Of a DNA stretch of 64,000 nt, positions 8,398-17,330 are shown one piece after another; position 1 is the first letter of the stretch, and the number at the start of each line of letters is the position of its first letter. Origin of the DNA: Streptomyces profundus. GTDB lineage: Bacteria > Actinomycetota > Actinomycetes > Streptomycetales > Streptomycetaceae. Location: assembly GCF_020740535.1 (NCBI RefSeq), contig NZ_CP082362.1, forward strand, positions 6,135,501-6,199,500, written 5' to 3'. A model generated the notes under the pieces. The model saw nothing but the letters and a program-made list of their open reading frames with translations. It did no database searches and was not told the DNA's origin. A program made the position numbers and the translations under genes.

Positions 8398-9638
8398 AGC
8401 GTGCCCGCCGTTCGGAGGCGGGCGATCTCCTCGGCCGACAGGCCCAGTTCGCCCAGCACCGCTTCGGTGTCCGCGCCATGCGGCCGGCCGGCCCAGCGGA
8501 TGGCGCCCGGCGTCCCGGAGAGCCGGAAGAGCACGTTCTGCATCCGCAGCGGGCCCAACTCCTCGTCCTGGACCTCGGTGACGCTGTCCAGCGCCCGGTA
8601 CTGGGGGTCGTCCAGCACGTCCCGCACATCGTGGATCGGCGCGATCGCCGCCTCGGCCGCCTCGAAGGCGGCGAGCACGGCGGCCTTGTCATGGCGGGCG
8701 ATCCAGGCGCCGACCGCCTCGTCCAGCGTGTCGGCGTGCGCGGCGCGGCCGGCGCCCGAGGTGAACCACGGCTCGTCGACCAGCTCGGGGCGGCCCACGA
8801 GCCGCATCACCCGCTCGGCGATGGACTGGGCCGAGGTGGAGACGGCGACCCACTGCCCGTCCGAGGTGCGGTAGGTGTTGCGGGGCGCGTTGTTGGTGGA
8901 CCGGTTGCCGGTACGCGGCTGCACATAGCCCAGCTGGTCGTACCAGAGCGGCTGCGGGCCGAGCACCGTCAGCATCGGTTCGATGATCGCCAGATCCACC
9001 ACCTGGCCGACGCCGGTGGTGGCGCGGCCCGCGAGCGCGGTCATCACCGCGTAGGCGGTGGAGAGCGCGGCGATGGAGTCGGCCAGGCCGAACGGTGGGA
9101 GCGTGGGCGGCCCTTCCGGCTCGCCGGTGACGGCGGCGAAGCCGCTCATCGCCTCGGCCAGGGTGCCGAACCCGGGGCGCCTGGCATAGGGGCCGAACTG
9201 GCCGAAGCCCGTGACCCTGGCCAGCACCAACCTGGGGTTGGCCGCGTGGAGTTGATCCCAGCCCAGGCCCCACTTCTCCAGTGTGCCGGGGCGGAAGTTC
9301 TCGATCACCACGTCCGCGTCCGCCGCCAGCCGGAGCAGCAGCGCCCGGCCCTCCTCGGTGGACAGGTCGAGCGTCATGGTGCGCTTGTTGCGGCCCAGCA
9401 GCTTCCACCAGAGGCCGACGCCGTTCTTGCTGGGGCCGTGGCCCCGCGACGGGTCGGGGCGGCGTGGGTGCTCGACCTTGATCACCTCGGCGCCGAAGTC
9501 CCCCAGCAGGGTGGCGGCGAGGGGGCCGGCGAAGAGGGTGGCCAGATCCAGCACCCGAAGACCGGCCAGCGGCCCCCGGGGCCGGTCGGAGGTCTCGTCG
9601 GTGTTGGGTGAGTCGGCGTCGGGCGCGGTGTGGTTCAC
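8394..9638 (-). CDS. Class III CoA-transferase (CaiB/BaiF family)
   Basis: This 414-residue protein starts at GTG 9638, whose first four bases overlap the ribokinase stop (GTGA). A GGGAAG ribosome binding site precedes it. Class III CoA-transferase signatures are LAGLRVLDLATLFAGPLAATLLGDFGAEVIKVE at the N-terminus, GRNKRTMTLDLSTEEGRALL, the VVIENFRPG loop and VTGFGQFGP. The catalytic acid used as the covalent anhydride in this family corresponds to the Asp in FGLADSIA (about residue 165-175). The enzyme moves CoA from a donor such as succinyl-CoA to a carboxylic acid. Coupling to the CitE-like lyase suggests that acid is a hydroxydicarboxylate or related aglycone freed from the imported compound (inference). 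Confidence 0.87.
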   Translation of the reverse strand: MNHTAPDADSPNTDETSDRPRGPLAGLRVLDLATLFAGPLAATLLGDFGAEVIKVEHPRRPDPSRGHGPSKNGVGLWWKLLGRNKRTMTLDLSTEEGRALLLRLAADADVVIENFRPGTLEKWGLGWDQLHAANPRLVLARVTGFGQFGPYARRPGFGTLAEAMSGFAAVTGEPEGPPTLPPFGLADSIAALSTAYAVMTALAGRATTGVGQVVDLAIIEPMLTVLGPQPLWYDQLGYVQPRTGNRSTNNAPRNTYRTSDGQWVAVSTSAQSIAERVMRLVGRPELVDEPWFTSGAGRAAHADTLDEAVGAWIARHDKAAVLAAFEAAEAAIAPIHDVRDVLDDPQYRALDSVTEVQDEELGPLRMQNVLFRLSGTPGAIRWAGRPHGADTEAVLGELGLSAEEIARLRTAGTL

Positions 9639-10567
9639 GGTGCTTCCCTGGGGTGGGGGGCGGTGCGGTGCAGGGCGTCGATCTCGGCCCGGTGCGGCAT
9701 CGACGAGGCGGCGCCCCGGCGGCTGACGGAGAGGGCGGCGGCGCCGGCGGCCCACGCCATGGCGCGCGGCATCGGCCAGCCCTCGCCCACGGCGACGGCC
9801 AGCGCGCCGACAAAGGTGTCGCCCGCCGCCGTGCTGTCCACGGCCCGCACGGCGACGGCGGGTACGCTCACCGGCTCGGCGTTCCGCGCGGCATAGAGGC
9901 TGCCCGCCGCGCCCAGCGTGATCACCACCTCGGGAACGACGTCCAGAAACGCGCGCGCCGCGGCCAGCGGCTCATGGTGGCCGGTCAGCGCGGCGGCCTC
10001 GTGTTCGTTGGGCACCAACAGATCGGTGAGGGAGAGGAGTTCGTCCGGCAGCGGGCAGGCGGGCGCGGGCGTGAGCACGGTGCGCGCGCCGTGCGCGCGG
10101 GCGGCGCGCGCCCCGGCCAGCACCGCCTCCAGGGGGAGTTCGAGCTGCATCAGCAGGGTGTCGGCATCGGCGATCCGCTGCTCGTCGCCCTCGCCGAGGC
10201 CGGTCACGGTGCCATTGGCGCCCGGCACCACCACGATGGAGTTGCCGCCCTCGTCGTCCACCACGATATGGGCGATGCCACTGGGCCCCGGCTCGGTGCG
10301 CAACCCCACGGTGTCCACGCGCGCCTCGTTGAGCGTGGCCCGCAGCCGGGGCCCGAACTCGTCGTCGCCCACGGCGCCGATCATGGTGACGGAGCCGCCG
10401 GCGCGGGCGGCGGCGATCGCCTGGTTGGCGCCCTTCCCCCCGGGCACGGTGCGGAACTCGCGGCCCGACACCGTCTCCCCCCGGCGTGGCGCGGCGGCCA
10501 CATAGGCCACCAGATCCATATTGGTCGAGCCCAGCACGGCGACGGCGGTGGCACGGTCTTCGGTCAC
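9635..10567 (-). CDS. rbsK: PfkB-family sugar kinase, ribokinase
   Basis: This 310-residue protein has ribokinase landmarks throughout: GSTNMDLV at the start, the PfkB signature 1 region TVPGGKGANQAIAAARAG, signature 2 VDSTAAGDTFVGAL with the catalytic Asp, and VVITLGAAGSLY. The G-G-K-G-A-N segment and overall length match D-ribokinase better than fructokinase or adenosine kinase. It would make ribose 5-phosphate in the cytoplasm from free ribose. It sits directly downstream of four ADP-ribosylglycohydrolase-fold genes (16-base gap) and overlaps the CoA-transferase start by four bases. The simplest reading is that the hydrolases release ribose or a ribose-like sugar that this enzyme phosphorylates. 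Confidence 0.87.
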   Translation of the reverse strand: MTEDRATAVAVLGSTNMDLVAYVAAAPRRGETVSGREFRTVPGGKGANQAIAAARAGGSVTMIGAVGDDEFGPRLRATLNEARVDTVGLRTEPGPSGIAHIVVDDEGGNSIVVVPGANGTVTGLGEGDEQRIADADTLLMQLELPLEAVLAGARAARAHGARTVLTPAPACPLPDELLSLTDLLVPNEHEAAALTGHHEPLAAARAFLDVVPEVVITLGAAGSLYAARNAEPVSVPAVAVRAVDSTAAGDTFVGALAVAVGEGWPMPRAMAWAAGAAALSVSRRGAASSMPHRAEIDALHRTAPHPREAP

Positions 10568-10583
10568 GGGGTTACCTCCGGGT

Positions 10584-11960
10584 TCACGCGGAAACCTCCC
10601 GGGTCAGGGCGGCCAGGGCGTCGAAGCCGATGCCGTCGAAACCCGTGATGGAGCTGGCCAGTCGGTTGCGCAGCGGCGCCGTCCAGCGGCTGGGCAGCGC
10701 CTCGGGGGCGCCGGCCAGCGCGCCAGCGACGGAGCCGGCGGTCGCGCCGTTGGAGTCGGTGTCCAGGCCCCCGGCCACGGCCCGGCAGATGGACGCGGTG
10801 AAATCCCCGTCCGCATGGGTGAGCGCGGCGGCCAACAGCGCGGCGTTGGGCAGCACATGCACCCAGTGGTGACCTTCGAACCGCGCGTGCAGCAGATCGA
10901 CCACGGTGTCGAAGTCGCCGTGCGCGCGGGCCGTCTCGATACCCAGCGTCACGGCGGCGGCGTAACGGGAGCCCGGCGGCACGACGTTGAGCCCGGCCGC
11001 CAGACAGCGGTGCACGTCGCTCGCGCCGCCGACCGCCTCCGAGACCACGGCCGCGACAAACATCGCCCCGTAGACGCCGTTCGCGGTGTGCGTCAACACG
11101 GCGTCCCGGTGGGCGAGTTCGGCGGCGGTCGCCGGATCGCCCGGATGGGTCCAGCCGAACACATCGGCGCGGATCTGCGCGCCGATCCACTCCCGGAACG
11201 GGTTGCGGTACGTCGCCGTCGCCGGCGGCTCCACGCCCGCCAACAGGTTGCGGTAGGCGACACGTTCGGCGGTGAACGTACGTCCGGCCGGCACCTCGTC
11301 CAACCACAGCCCGGCGACATCGGCGGTGTCGAACGCGTCCCCGTGCCGGCGCAGCAACAGCAGCCCCAGCAGCGGGTAGTTGAGGTCGTCGTCCTCGGGG
11401 GCGCCGTCGATGGTCTCGGCCAGCGAGGTGGGCGCCGAGCGCCGGTTCCACGGGTAGGCGGCGGCCAGCTCGGACGGCACGCCCCTCGCGGTGAACCAGT
11501 CGTCCAGCGGCCAGTTCCCCGTGGCCCTGGCCAGCGCCCTGATGCCGGTCAGCGGCAGCTTCTCCACGGGCTTGCCCAGCACACAGCCGGCCGCCCGGCC
11601 CAGCCAGGCCGCCGTCAGCCTCCGCACCCCCGCCGGCGCCGAGAGCACCGGCCGCGCCGGCCAGTCGGGGCAGGCCGCCCGGATGGCGGCCAGCTCCGTC
11701 GGCTCCCGCCGCGCAGAGGGCAGCTCAAGCGCCGCCAACGCGTCGAGCGACTCCTCGGCCAGCCGGCGCAGCGCGGGCGACGCCGGCGTCGCCGAGGCGC
11801 CGGCCCGTTCCGGGGCCGGCGACCCGCCGGCCGCCAGCCACCGGTCGGCGATCGCGCCCGCGTCCCGGCCGTCCTGCGCGGCCTGGGCCAGCTCATGACC
11901 CACCAGATCCTCCGGCTGCACCCAGGTCAGCCGCAGCGGACGCCGCCCCTGGCCCGTCAC
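10584..11960 (-). CDS. ADP-ribosylglycohydrolase-family protein 1 (large variant, last of four)
   Basis: This 458-residue protein starts at GTG 11960, overlapping the preceding hydrolase stop by GTGA. It has an N-terminal extension of about 115 residues before the all-helical ARH/DraG fold. The fold's first motif is a variant, WLGRAAGCVLGKPVE. Both halves of the binuclear metal site are recognisable: PEDDDLNYP (about residues 188-196) and GGLDTDSNGATAGSVAGAL near the C-terminus, where D-x-D-S supplies the second pair of ligands. It is therefore likely catalytically competent. Family enzymes hydrolyse O- or N-glycosidic bonds to ribose of ADP-ribose, and sugar-operon members are largely uncharacterised. 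It is quite different in sequence from the other three, so the four are not recent duplicates. Confidence 0.87.
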   Translation of the reverse strand: MTGQGRRPLRLTWVQPEDLVGHELAQAAQDGRDAGAIADRWLAAGGSPAPERAGASATPASPALRRLAEESLDALAALELPSARREPTELAAIRAACPDWPARPVLSAPAGVRRLTAAWLGRAAGCVLGKPVEKLPLTGIRALARATGNWPLDDWFTARGVPSELAAAYPWNRRSAPTSLAETIDGAPEDDDLNYPLLGLLLLRRHGDAFDTADVAGLWLDEVPAGRTFTAERVAYRNLLAGVEPPATATYRNPFREWIGAQIRADVFGWTHPGDPATAAELAHRDAVLTHTANGVYGAMFVAAVVSEAVGGASDVHRCLAAGLNVVPPGSRYAAAVTLGIETARAHGDFDTVVDLLHARFEGHHWVHVLPNAALLAAALTHADGDFTASICRAVAGGLDTDSNGATAGSVAGALAGAPEALPSRWTAPLRNRLASSITGFDGIGFDALAALTREVSA

Positions 11961-13141
11961 GGCGCCTCCGTCAGGGCGGCGAACCCGGCCTCGTGCGCGC
12001 GGCGGCGCGCCACGTCCCGGGCGAACACCTCGCGGGTCACCTCGGTGAGCGCCACGGCCGGCGCCCGCAGATCGAGCCGGCTGGCCCGGCCGACCTCGGC
12101 GCTCCACTCCTCGGGCACCGCCCGCTCGCCGCGCAGCGCGCCGACGATGGCGCCGCTCATCGTGGCGATCGAGTCGCAGTCCCGGCCGTAGTTGACCGAA
12201 CCCAGCACCGTCTCCCGGAAGTCGCCGCCGCCGACCAGCAACATGCCCAGGGCGACGGGCAGTTCCTCGATGGCATGCAGCCGGGACGGCCGCCGGGCGC
12301 CCAGCGACGGCTTGCGGTAGTCCGGGCCGACGGTGTCGAACGGGGCGACGGCCGCCCGCAGCGGCGCCAGCGCCGCCTCGAAGTCCCGGTAGTCGGCGGC
12401 CACTTCGCAGACCGCCTCGATCGCGGCCCGGGTGCCGTCCTTGGCCAGCGCGAGGGCCGCCTCCACCACCGACTCGGGCGTCGCGTCCGGCCGCAGCGCG
12501 GCGGCGACGGAGGCGGCGAACACCCCGGCCGCCTCCCGCCCATAGCTCGACTGGTGGGCGCCGGCCACATCGAGCGCCTCCGCGTAGGCGGCCTCCGGAT
12601 GCGCCGCGTTGACCACCCCGACCGGCGCCATGTACATCGCCGCGCCGCAGTTGACGATGTTCCCGACGCCCGCCTCGCGCGGATCGACATGGCCGTAGTG
12701 CAGCCGGGCCACCATCCACTTCTCGGCCAGGAAGATCCGCTGCAACGGCAGGGCCTCCGCCTCCAGTTCGGGAATCCAGCGCGGCGTGGTGATCAGATCG
12801 GGCACCAGATGGTCGGCCACCGCGTAGGCGTCGAGATGGTCCCGCACCCGCTCGTAGACCCGGACCAGCGCATGGGTCATCAGGGTGTCGTCGGTGACAT
12901 GCCCATCGCCCTTGTGGTACGGCGCGATCGGCCGGGCGGTGCGCCAGTCGTCCTTGTGGAACGGCTCGACGATGCCCCGGACGCGGCCACCGTGCCGTTC
13001 CACGATCGCCTCGGGCGTCCAGCCCTCCACGGGGCCGCCGAGCGCGTCGCCCACGGCCGCGCCCACCAGGACGCCGGCCGTGCGCTCCGCCAACGACGGC
13101 CGGGAGGTGACGAGTTGGGTCTGGCTCATGCTCTGGCTCAC
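11957..13141 (-). CDS. ADP-ribosylglycohydrolase-family protein 2
   Basis: The first GTG (13141) overlaps the upstream stop as GTGA; ATG 13129 is the alternative, giving 390 rather than 394 residues. The ARH fold is canonical: GVLVGAAVGDALGGPVEGW, the first metal motif GHVTDDTLMTHAL (T-D-D-T), and a second motif YGRDCDSIATMSGAIVGAL (D-x-D-S) towards the C-terminus. All expected Asp ligands are present, so an active glycohydrolase is predicted. There is no signal peptide, so it acts in the cytoplasm on imported material. The neighbours on both sides are paralogues translated by stop-start overlap, which suggests a fixed stoichiometry or a stepwise pathway. Confidence 0.88.
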   Translation of the reverse strand: MSQSMSQTQLVTSRPSLAERTAGVLVGAAVGDALGGPVEGWTPEAIVERHGGRVRGIVEPFHKDDWRTARPIAPYHKGDGHVTDDTLMTHALVRVYERVRDHLDAYAVADHLVPDLITTPRWIPELEAEALPLQRIFLAEKWMVARLHYGHVDPREAGVGNIVNCGAAMYMAPVGVVNAAHPEAAYAEALDVAGAHQSSYGREAAGVFAASVAAALRPDATPESVVEAALALAKDGTRAAIEAVCEVAADYRDFEAALAPLRAAVAPFDTVGPDYRKPSLGARRPSRLHAIEELPVALGMLLVGGGDFRETVLGSVNYGRDCDSIATMSGAIVGALRGERAVPEEWSAEVGRASRLDLRAPAVALTEVTREVFARDVARRRAHEAGFAALTEAP

Positions 13142-14319
13142 GTGCGGACTCCTTCGGGTGAGGTGGAGTGGGGGGAAGCCTGCGGAAGGGACGGTGGGGC
13201 GTGGATCAGCTCAAGCTGGTCGGCGATCTCCACCAGATCGACTCCGGCGAGTTGGGGCAGGGCGCAGCCGGCCAGCGTGCGGCAGGCGTCGCGCCAGCTG
13301 GTGGGCAGCGCGTCCGCGCCGCCCACCACGCCGGTGAGCGCCCCGGCGAGCGCCGGCGCCGAATCGGCCACCCGGGACAGACACGCCGCGCTCGGCACCG
13401 CCTCGGTGACGGCGCCGGCGGCGGCCGTGGCCACCGCCAACGCCACCGGCACCGTCTCGGCCGCCGCGATGCCATAGCTGTAGACGTGGTCGACGATCTC
13501 GTGCTCCAGCACCGGGACCAGCGCGAACGCGTTCCCCGGCAGGCCGGGCCTGGCCGCTGCCGCCGCCTGTCCCAACTCCACGGCGCGCAGCGCGTTGCGC
13601 CTGATCTCGGTGTCCTCCGGCAGCTGACGCAGGGCCGCCGCCACACAGAGGTCCATCGAATCGCCGCCCAGCGCGGTGGCAACGGCCGCCGCTATGGCGC
13701 GGGCGCCGTGCACCCCGTCGTCGTCCTGTGTGTAGCGGGCGTCGAACTCGGCCAGGTCGGCGGCGGCCTCCGGGGCTCCCGGGTGCACCACGGCCAACAC
13801 GGCGGCCCGCACGCAGGCGGCGTCGTCGAAGTAGTGCGGATTGTCGTGTCCGGTCGCCGGGGGCCGCAGCCCGGCCGCCAGGTTCCCGAGACCGGCGCGC
13901 ACCGAGATCCGGGCGCGCAGCGGGATATGCGCCGACTCGATCTCGGGCGCCCGGCTGGCCGCCGCCGCCACCTCGTCCGCCAGCGTGTTCCACGCCAACG
14001 CCAGGGCGGAGCGCACCCGTTGGTCCGCCGGCAGATCACTGCCGCCCGACCCCGTCGCGGACAGCACCGACCTGGCGGTGAACGCCGCCCACTCGGCGTC
14101 GTCCGAGGGGCCGAGGCGCAGCGGGTCGGGCGGCTGGTTGAGGGCGATCGGCACGGGCAGCGTGGTCGTCGCGTTCTGCTCGGCGAAGGTGTCCAACTCC
14201 CTGGTCAGCCGGCGGGTCCAGTCCGGCAGCCGCGTCGCCCGATGCCGCCCCGAGGGCCACCCGGCGGCATCGCCGGCGGCGATGCCCAGCAGCAACCCCT
14301 CCACTCGCGCACCGCTCAT
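13138..14319 (-). CDS. ADP-ribosylglycohydrolase-family protein 3, degenerate metal site
   Basis: This 393-residue protein starts at ATG 14319 (ATGA overlap with the previous gene). It opens with the ARH motif VEGLLLGIAAGDAAGWPSG and keeps the overall fold length, but the catalytic motifs differ from its neighbours. The T-D-D-T motif reads SDDAEWAAF, losing the Thr ligand. The C-terminal D-x-D-[ST] motif reads SRVADSAPALAGAL, keeping only one Asp. It may bind fewer metals, have altered chemistry, or serve as a non-catalytic partner or ligand-binding subunit. The reading frame is intact with normal codon use, so it is under selection and is not a decaying pseudogene. Confidence 0.8.
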   Translation of the reverse strand: MSGARVEGLLLGIAAGDAAGWPSGRHRATRLPDWTRRLTRELDTFAEQNATTTLPVPIALNQPPDPLRLGPSDDAEWAAFTARSVLSATGSGGSDLPADQRVRSALALAWNTLADEVAAAASRAPEIESAHIPLRARISVRAGLGNLAAGLRPPATGHDNPHYFDDAACVRAAVLAVVHPGAPEAAADLAEFDARYTQDDDGVHGARAIAAAVATALGGDSMDLCVAAALRQLPEDTEIRRNALRAVELGQAAAAARPGLPGNAFALVPVLEHEIVDHVYSYGIAAAETVPVALAVATAAAGAVTEAVPSAACLSRVADSAPALAGALTGVVGGADALPTSWRDACRTLAGCALPQLAGVDLVEIADQLELIHAPPSLPQASPHSTSPEGVRT

Positions 14320-15965
14320 CGCACGGCTCCCGTCCGGCCGCTTCCCACGGGCGCCTCGCTCCCCGCACGCCACCGCCCTGGGGCCGCCGCCCCACCGCCC
14401 GAGGGGCCGGCGCCCGCAGCCGGGGCGTTGTCGCCCCAGCCGGCCCCGGGAGGGGCGCCGCCCGGCAGGTACCGACCTCGACTGCCTTCCCGGCCGTCGA
14501 CCGGCCCGGCGCCGCGCGTCGGCCTTGCCGGCCGGGCGCCGCCGACCGAGGCCGCGCCGCCCGCGCCGCCCTTGTCGTCGGCCGGGGCTGTGTCGGCCGT
14601 GCCGGTGCGCTCGTCGGTGGTGTCGGTGCTTTTCGCCGGGGGGTGGGTGGCTACTGGGCCCGGGTGTGGCTCGGTGCCGCCGGCCGAGGCCGCGCCCGTG
14701 CTCTCCCGGCCGGTGGTCGGTCTTGCGCCGCTCGCCGGGGCGTGCCCCGCCCCGGTGGCCGGCGGCGTCCGCGCCTCCGCCGGCGCTGGTTCGGTCGTGG
14801 TTCCGGGCCCTCGCCCCGCCGCTGGCGTCATCCTGCCGGGCATCGCCCCCGCCTCGGCGGCGGATCCGGCTCCCGCCGGCGGCGCAGCCGCACCCGCCGG
14901 GGGCGTCCTCGGGGTCAGCAGGTCGGCTACTTCGAGGACGTGGCGGCCGGCCATGGAGGGGAGGCAGCTGCCCCGGACGGGGCCGATGGCGGCCGACCAG
15001 TCGGTGGGGATCGCGGCCACGCCGCGCAACGCGCCGGCCAGCGCGCCGGCGACCGCCGCCGTGGTGTCCGCGTCGCGGCCCATGTTGACGGCGGTGCCGA
15101 CCGCCGCGCGGAACTCGCCGCGCGCGGCGGCGAACGCGCCGAACGCCAGGCCGACGGCCTCGGGCGCGAGGTCCGTCCAGGGATAGCCGCCGATCACGGT
15201 GGCCGAGCGGACCGCGCGTTCCACCGACAGCTGGGTGGCCGCCGGATCGTGCCGGGCGCGCCGCGCCGCCGACACCGCGCGGTGCAGCGATCTGGCCGTC
15301 CAGGAGTCCTCGGGGACCACCGAGAGGGCGGCCTGGACCACCACGTCCGGCTCGTGGCCGACCATCGCCGCGGCCACCCCGGCGGCCACGGCGCGCCCGC
15401 CGTAGATGCCCTCGCCGTCGTGCGAGACGGTGCCGTCGATGGCGACCAGGCGGGCCGCCTCGGCCGGTCGGCCGGCCGCGAAGACGCCGAACGGCGCGGC
15501 GCGCATGGCCAGTCCGTCGCTCCAGGCGTGCCGGTGCTGCGCCGAGATCGGCGCTGCCAGGCCACGGCGGAGGTTCTCCAGGGTGCCGCGCTCGCTGAAT
15601 CCCGCGCCCCGGAACGGGCCCTCGTCCCGGTCGGCGATCCACTCGTGCCAGGCGGACTCGACCTGGGCGACGGTCAGCGCCGAGCCGTGCCGGGCGAGCA
15701 GCAGCCCGGAGAAGATGGCGTACTCGGTGTCGTCGGTGCCGGCCGGGTCGTCCCGGACGAAGCCGTCGATGCGGCCCCAACGCTCCCTGATCTGGGAGGG
15801 GGTGAGGTTCTCGGCCGGCGCGCCCAGCGCGTCGCCGACGGCCAGGCCGAGCATCGCGCCCCTGGCGCGGTCGCGCGGCACGATCGGTTGCCCTGGCGTC
15901 GCCGGCGACGACCGACGCGGTGCGGGAACGGGATCGATGCTGACACTCATGGTGTTCGTGCTCAT
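14316..15965 (-). CDS. ADP-ribosylglycohydrolase-family protein 4 with long low-complexity C-terminal tail
   Basis: Of 549 residues, about 28-345 form a canonical ARH domain: RARGAMLGLAVGDALGAPAE, GTDDTEYAIFSGLLL (T-D-D-T metal motif), an I-x-G-x-V-x-H-D-G-E-G-I-Y-G-G loop, and MGRDADTTAAVAGALAGAL (D-x-D-T). It is the best match of the four to classical DraG/ARH enzymes. After VLEVADLL the protein continues for about 195 residues of Pro/Ala/Gly/Thr-rich low-complexity sequence with no recognisable domain, an unusual addition to this otherwise globular family. There is no clear ribosome binding site. The ATG lies 45 bases downstream of the solute-binding-protein stop, the widest gap in this part of the operon. 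Confidence 0.87.
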   Translation of the reverse strand: MSTNTMSVSIDPVPAPRRSSPATPGQPIVPRDRARGAMLGLAVGDALGAPAENLTPSQIRERWGRIDGFVRDDPAGTDDTEYAIFSGLLLARHGSALTVAQVESAWHEWIADRDEGPFRGAGFSERGTLENLRRGLAAPISAQHRHAWSDGLAMRAAPFGVFAAGRPAEAARLVAIDGTVSHDGEGIYGGRAVAAGVAAAMVGHEPDVVVQAALSVVPEDSWTARSLHRAVSAARRARHDPAATQLSVERAVRSATVIGGYPWTDLAPEAVGLAFGAFAAARGEFRAAVGTAVNMGRDADTTAAVAGALAGALRGVAAIPTDWSAAIGPVRGSCLPSMAGRHVLEVADLLTPRTPPAGAAAPPAGAGSAAEAGAMPGRMTPAAGRGPGTTTEPAPAEARTPPATGAGHAPASGARPTTGRESTGAASAGGTEPHPGPVATHPPAKSTDTTDERTGTADTAPADDKGGAGGAASVGGARPARPTRGAGPVDGREGSRGRYLPGGAPPGAGWGDNAPAAGAGPSGGGAAAPGRWRAGSEAPVGSGRTGAVR

Positions 15966-16010
15966 TTCTGGGTTGTGCGGGGGCCGCGCGACGACGGCGC
16001 GGGCGAGGCG

Positions 16011-17330
16011 CTAACGCTGGTAGCGGTCGAGGATCCGGTTGCCGTCGTCGGTGAGCTTGTCCCGAAGCGTGTCCAGACCGATGGCCCCGCTGTAGTACTC
16101 CTGTAGCGCGGGGGTGGCGATCTTGTCCTTCCATTCCGGATAGCCGCGCACCCCGAGCACCGGGGAGGGGCGCAGCTCGCTCGCTATTCGGGTCCCGGTG
16201 CGCCAGCCGTACTCCTCGGTGTCCAACGCCGGGTCGGCGAGGGCCTGTTGGCTGGTCGGGAGCATCCAGTCGCCCTGCGCGAGGGCCACCTGGTGTTCGG
16301 GCTGGGCGAGGAAGGCGATGAAGTCGGCGGCGGCCCGCTGGTGGTCGCTGTCCTCGGCGACGGAGAGGGTCTGCGGCGCGACGCCCTGGGCCAGGCCGTG
16401 TCGGGGCCCGCCGCTCGGCATCGGGAGCACCGTCCAGTCGAAGCCGTCGGGCGCCTGTTGGGCGACCTGCTGCCGGAAGGAGAAGTTGAGCGGCAGCATC
16501 GCGTAGCGGCCGGCGAAGAACCCCGGCAGGGTGTCCGAGCCGGTCATGCCCAGGCTGCCGCGCGCGGCGGTGCCGTCCTCGTGCACCTGACGGTGGATCA
16601 GCTCGGCGACGGCCGAGTCGGCCGGGTCGTAGCGGACCTCGTTCTTGCCGTCCCGCCGGGTGAAGACCTCGCCGCCGGTGGACAGCGACAGGTTGACGGT
16701 CTGGGTGACCGGTTCCCTCATCGACCAGGCCACGCCGTAGGTGTCGGTGTCGCCGTCCCCGTCGGCGTCCTCGGTGAGCGCGGCGCCCGCGGCCTCGAAC
16801 TCGGGCCAGCTCCACGGCTCTTCGGGCGTCGGCAGGCGGACCCCGGCGCGTTCCAGCAGGGTGGTGTTGGCGACCAGCACCCGGGGCTCCTGGAGGAACG
16901 GCACCCCGTAGATCCCGCCCTCGTAGGTGGTGGTGGACCAGGCCGCCTCTGGGACGTCGGCCAGCAGCGCGTCGGGCAGTAGCGGCGAAAGGTCGGCCAG
17001 GAAGCCGCCGTTGGCGAAGTCCGTCAGGTCGGACGCGTCGTTGTGGATGACGTCCGGCGCCTCGCCGCCCTCGAACGAGGTGAGCAGATGGTCGTGGATG
17101 TTGTCCCAGGAGCCCTGGACGTAGCGGACCTGGACATCGGGATTGGCCGCGTTCCACTGTTCGACGAGGGCCTCGTTGGCCGCCACCGACTCCGCCTGCC
17201 AGGCCAGGCTCAGGAACTCCAACGTGACCCGGCCGTCGTCGTCCGGTGAGCCGCCGCCGCAGCCGGCGGCCCCCAGCAGGGCCAACGTCCATGCGCCGGC
17301 GATGAGTCGGGCACGCGTCAGGCGCCTCAT
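16011..17330 (-). CDS. Sugar ABC transporter solute-binding lipoprotein (CUT1 type)
   Basis: This 439-residue extracellular solute-binding protein of family 1 starts at ATG 17330, overlapping the permease stop by ATGA, with GAAGGG as ribosome binding site. The N-terminus has a basic start, a hydrophobic core and the lipobox LLGAAGC, so Cys23 or so is the lipid-modified residue and the protein is anchored outside the membrane. The mature part has the two-lobe pattern typical of CUT1 binding proteins: VTLEFLSLAW, AANPDVQVRYVQGSWDN, GEAPDVIHND, GVPFLQEPRVLVANTTLLERAG. It delivers a saccharide or glycoside to the two permeases encoded just upstream. Confidence 0.9.
   Translation of the reverse strand: MRRLTRARLIAGAWTLALLGAAGCGGGSPDDDGRVTLEFLSLAWQAESVAANEALVEQWNAANPDVQVRYVQGSWDNIHDHLLTSFEGGEAPDVIHNDASDLTDFANGGFLADLSPLLPDALLADVPEAAWSTTTYEGGIYGVPFLQEPRVLVANTTLLERAGVRLPTPEEPWSWPEFEAAGAALTEDADGDGDTDTYGVAWSMREPVTQTVNLSLSTGGEVFTRRDGKNEVRYDPADSAVAELIHRQVHEDGTAARGSLGMTGSDTLPGFFAGRYAMLPLNFSFRQQVAQQAPDGFDWTVLPMPSGGPRHGLAQGVAPQTLSVAEDSDHQRAAADFIAFLAQPEHQVALAQGDWMLPTSQQALADPALDTEEYGWRTGTRIASELRPSPVLGVRGYPEWKDKIATPALQEYYSGAIGLDTLRDKLTDDGNRILDRYQR

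Noticed and set aside
10584..15965. ARH cluster as a toxin-antitoxin or ADP-ribosylation defence system
   Set aside because: There is no ADP-ribosyltransferase or macrodomain partner. The genes sit inside a sugar importer and catabolic operon under a LacI regulator.
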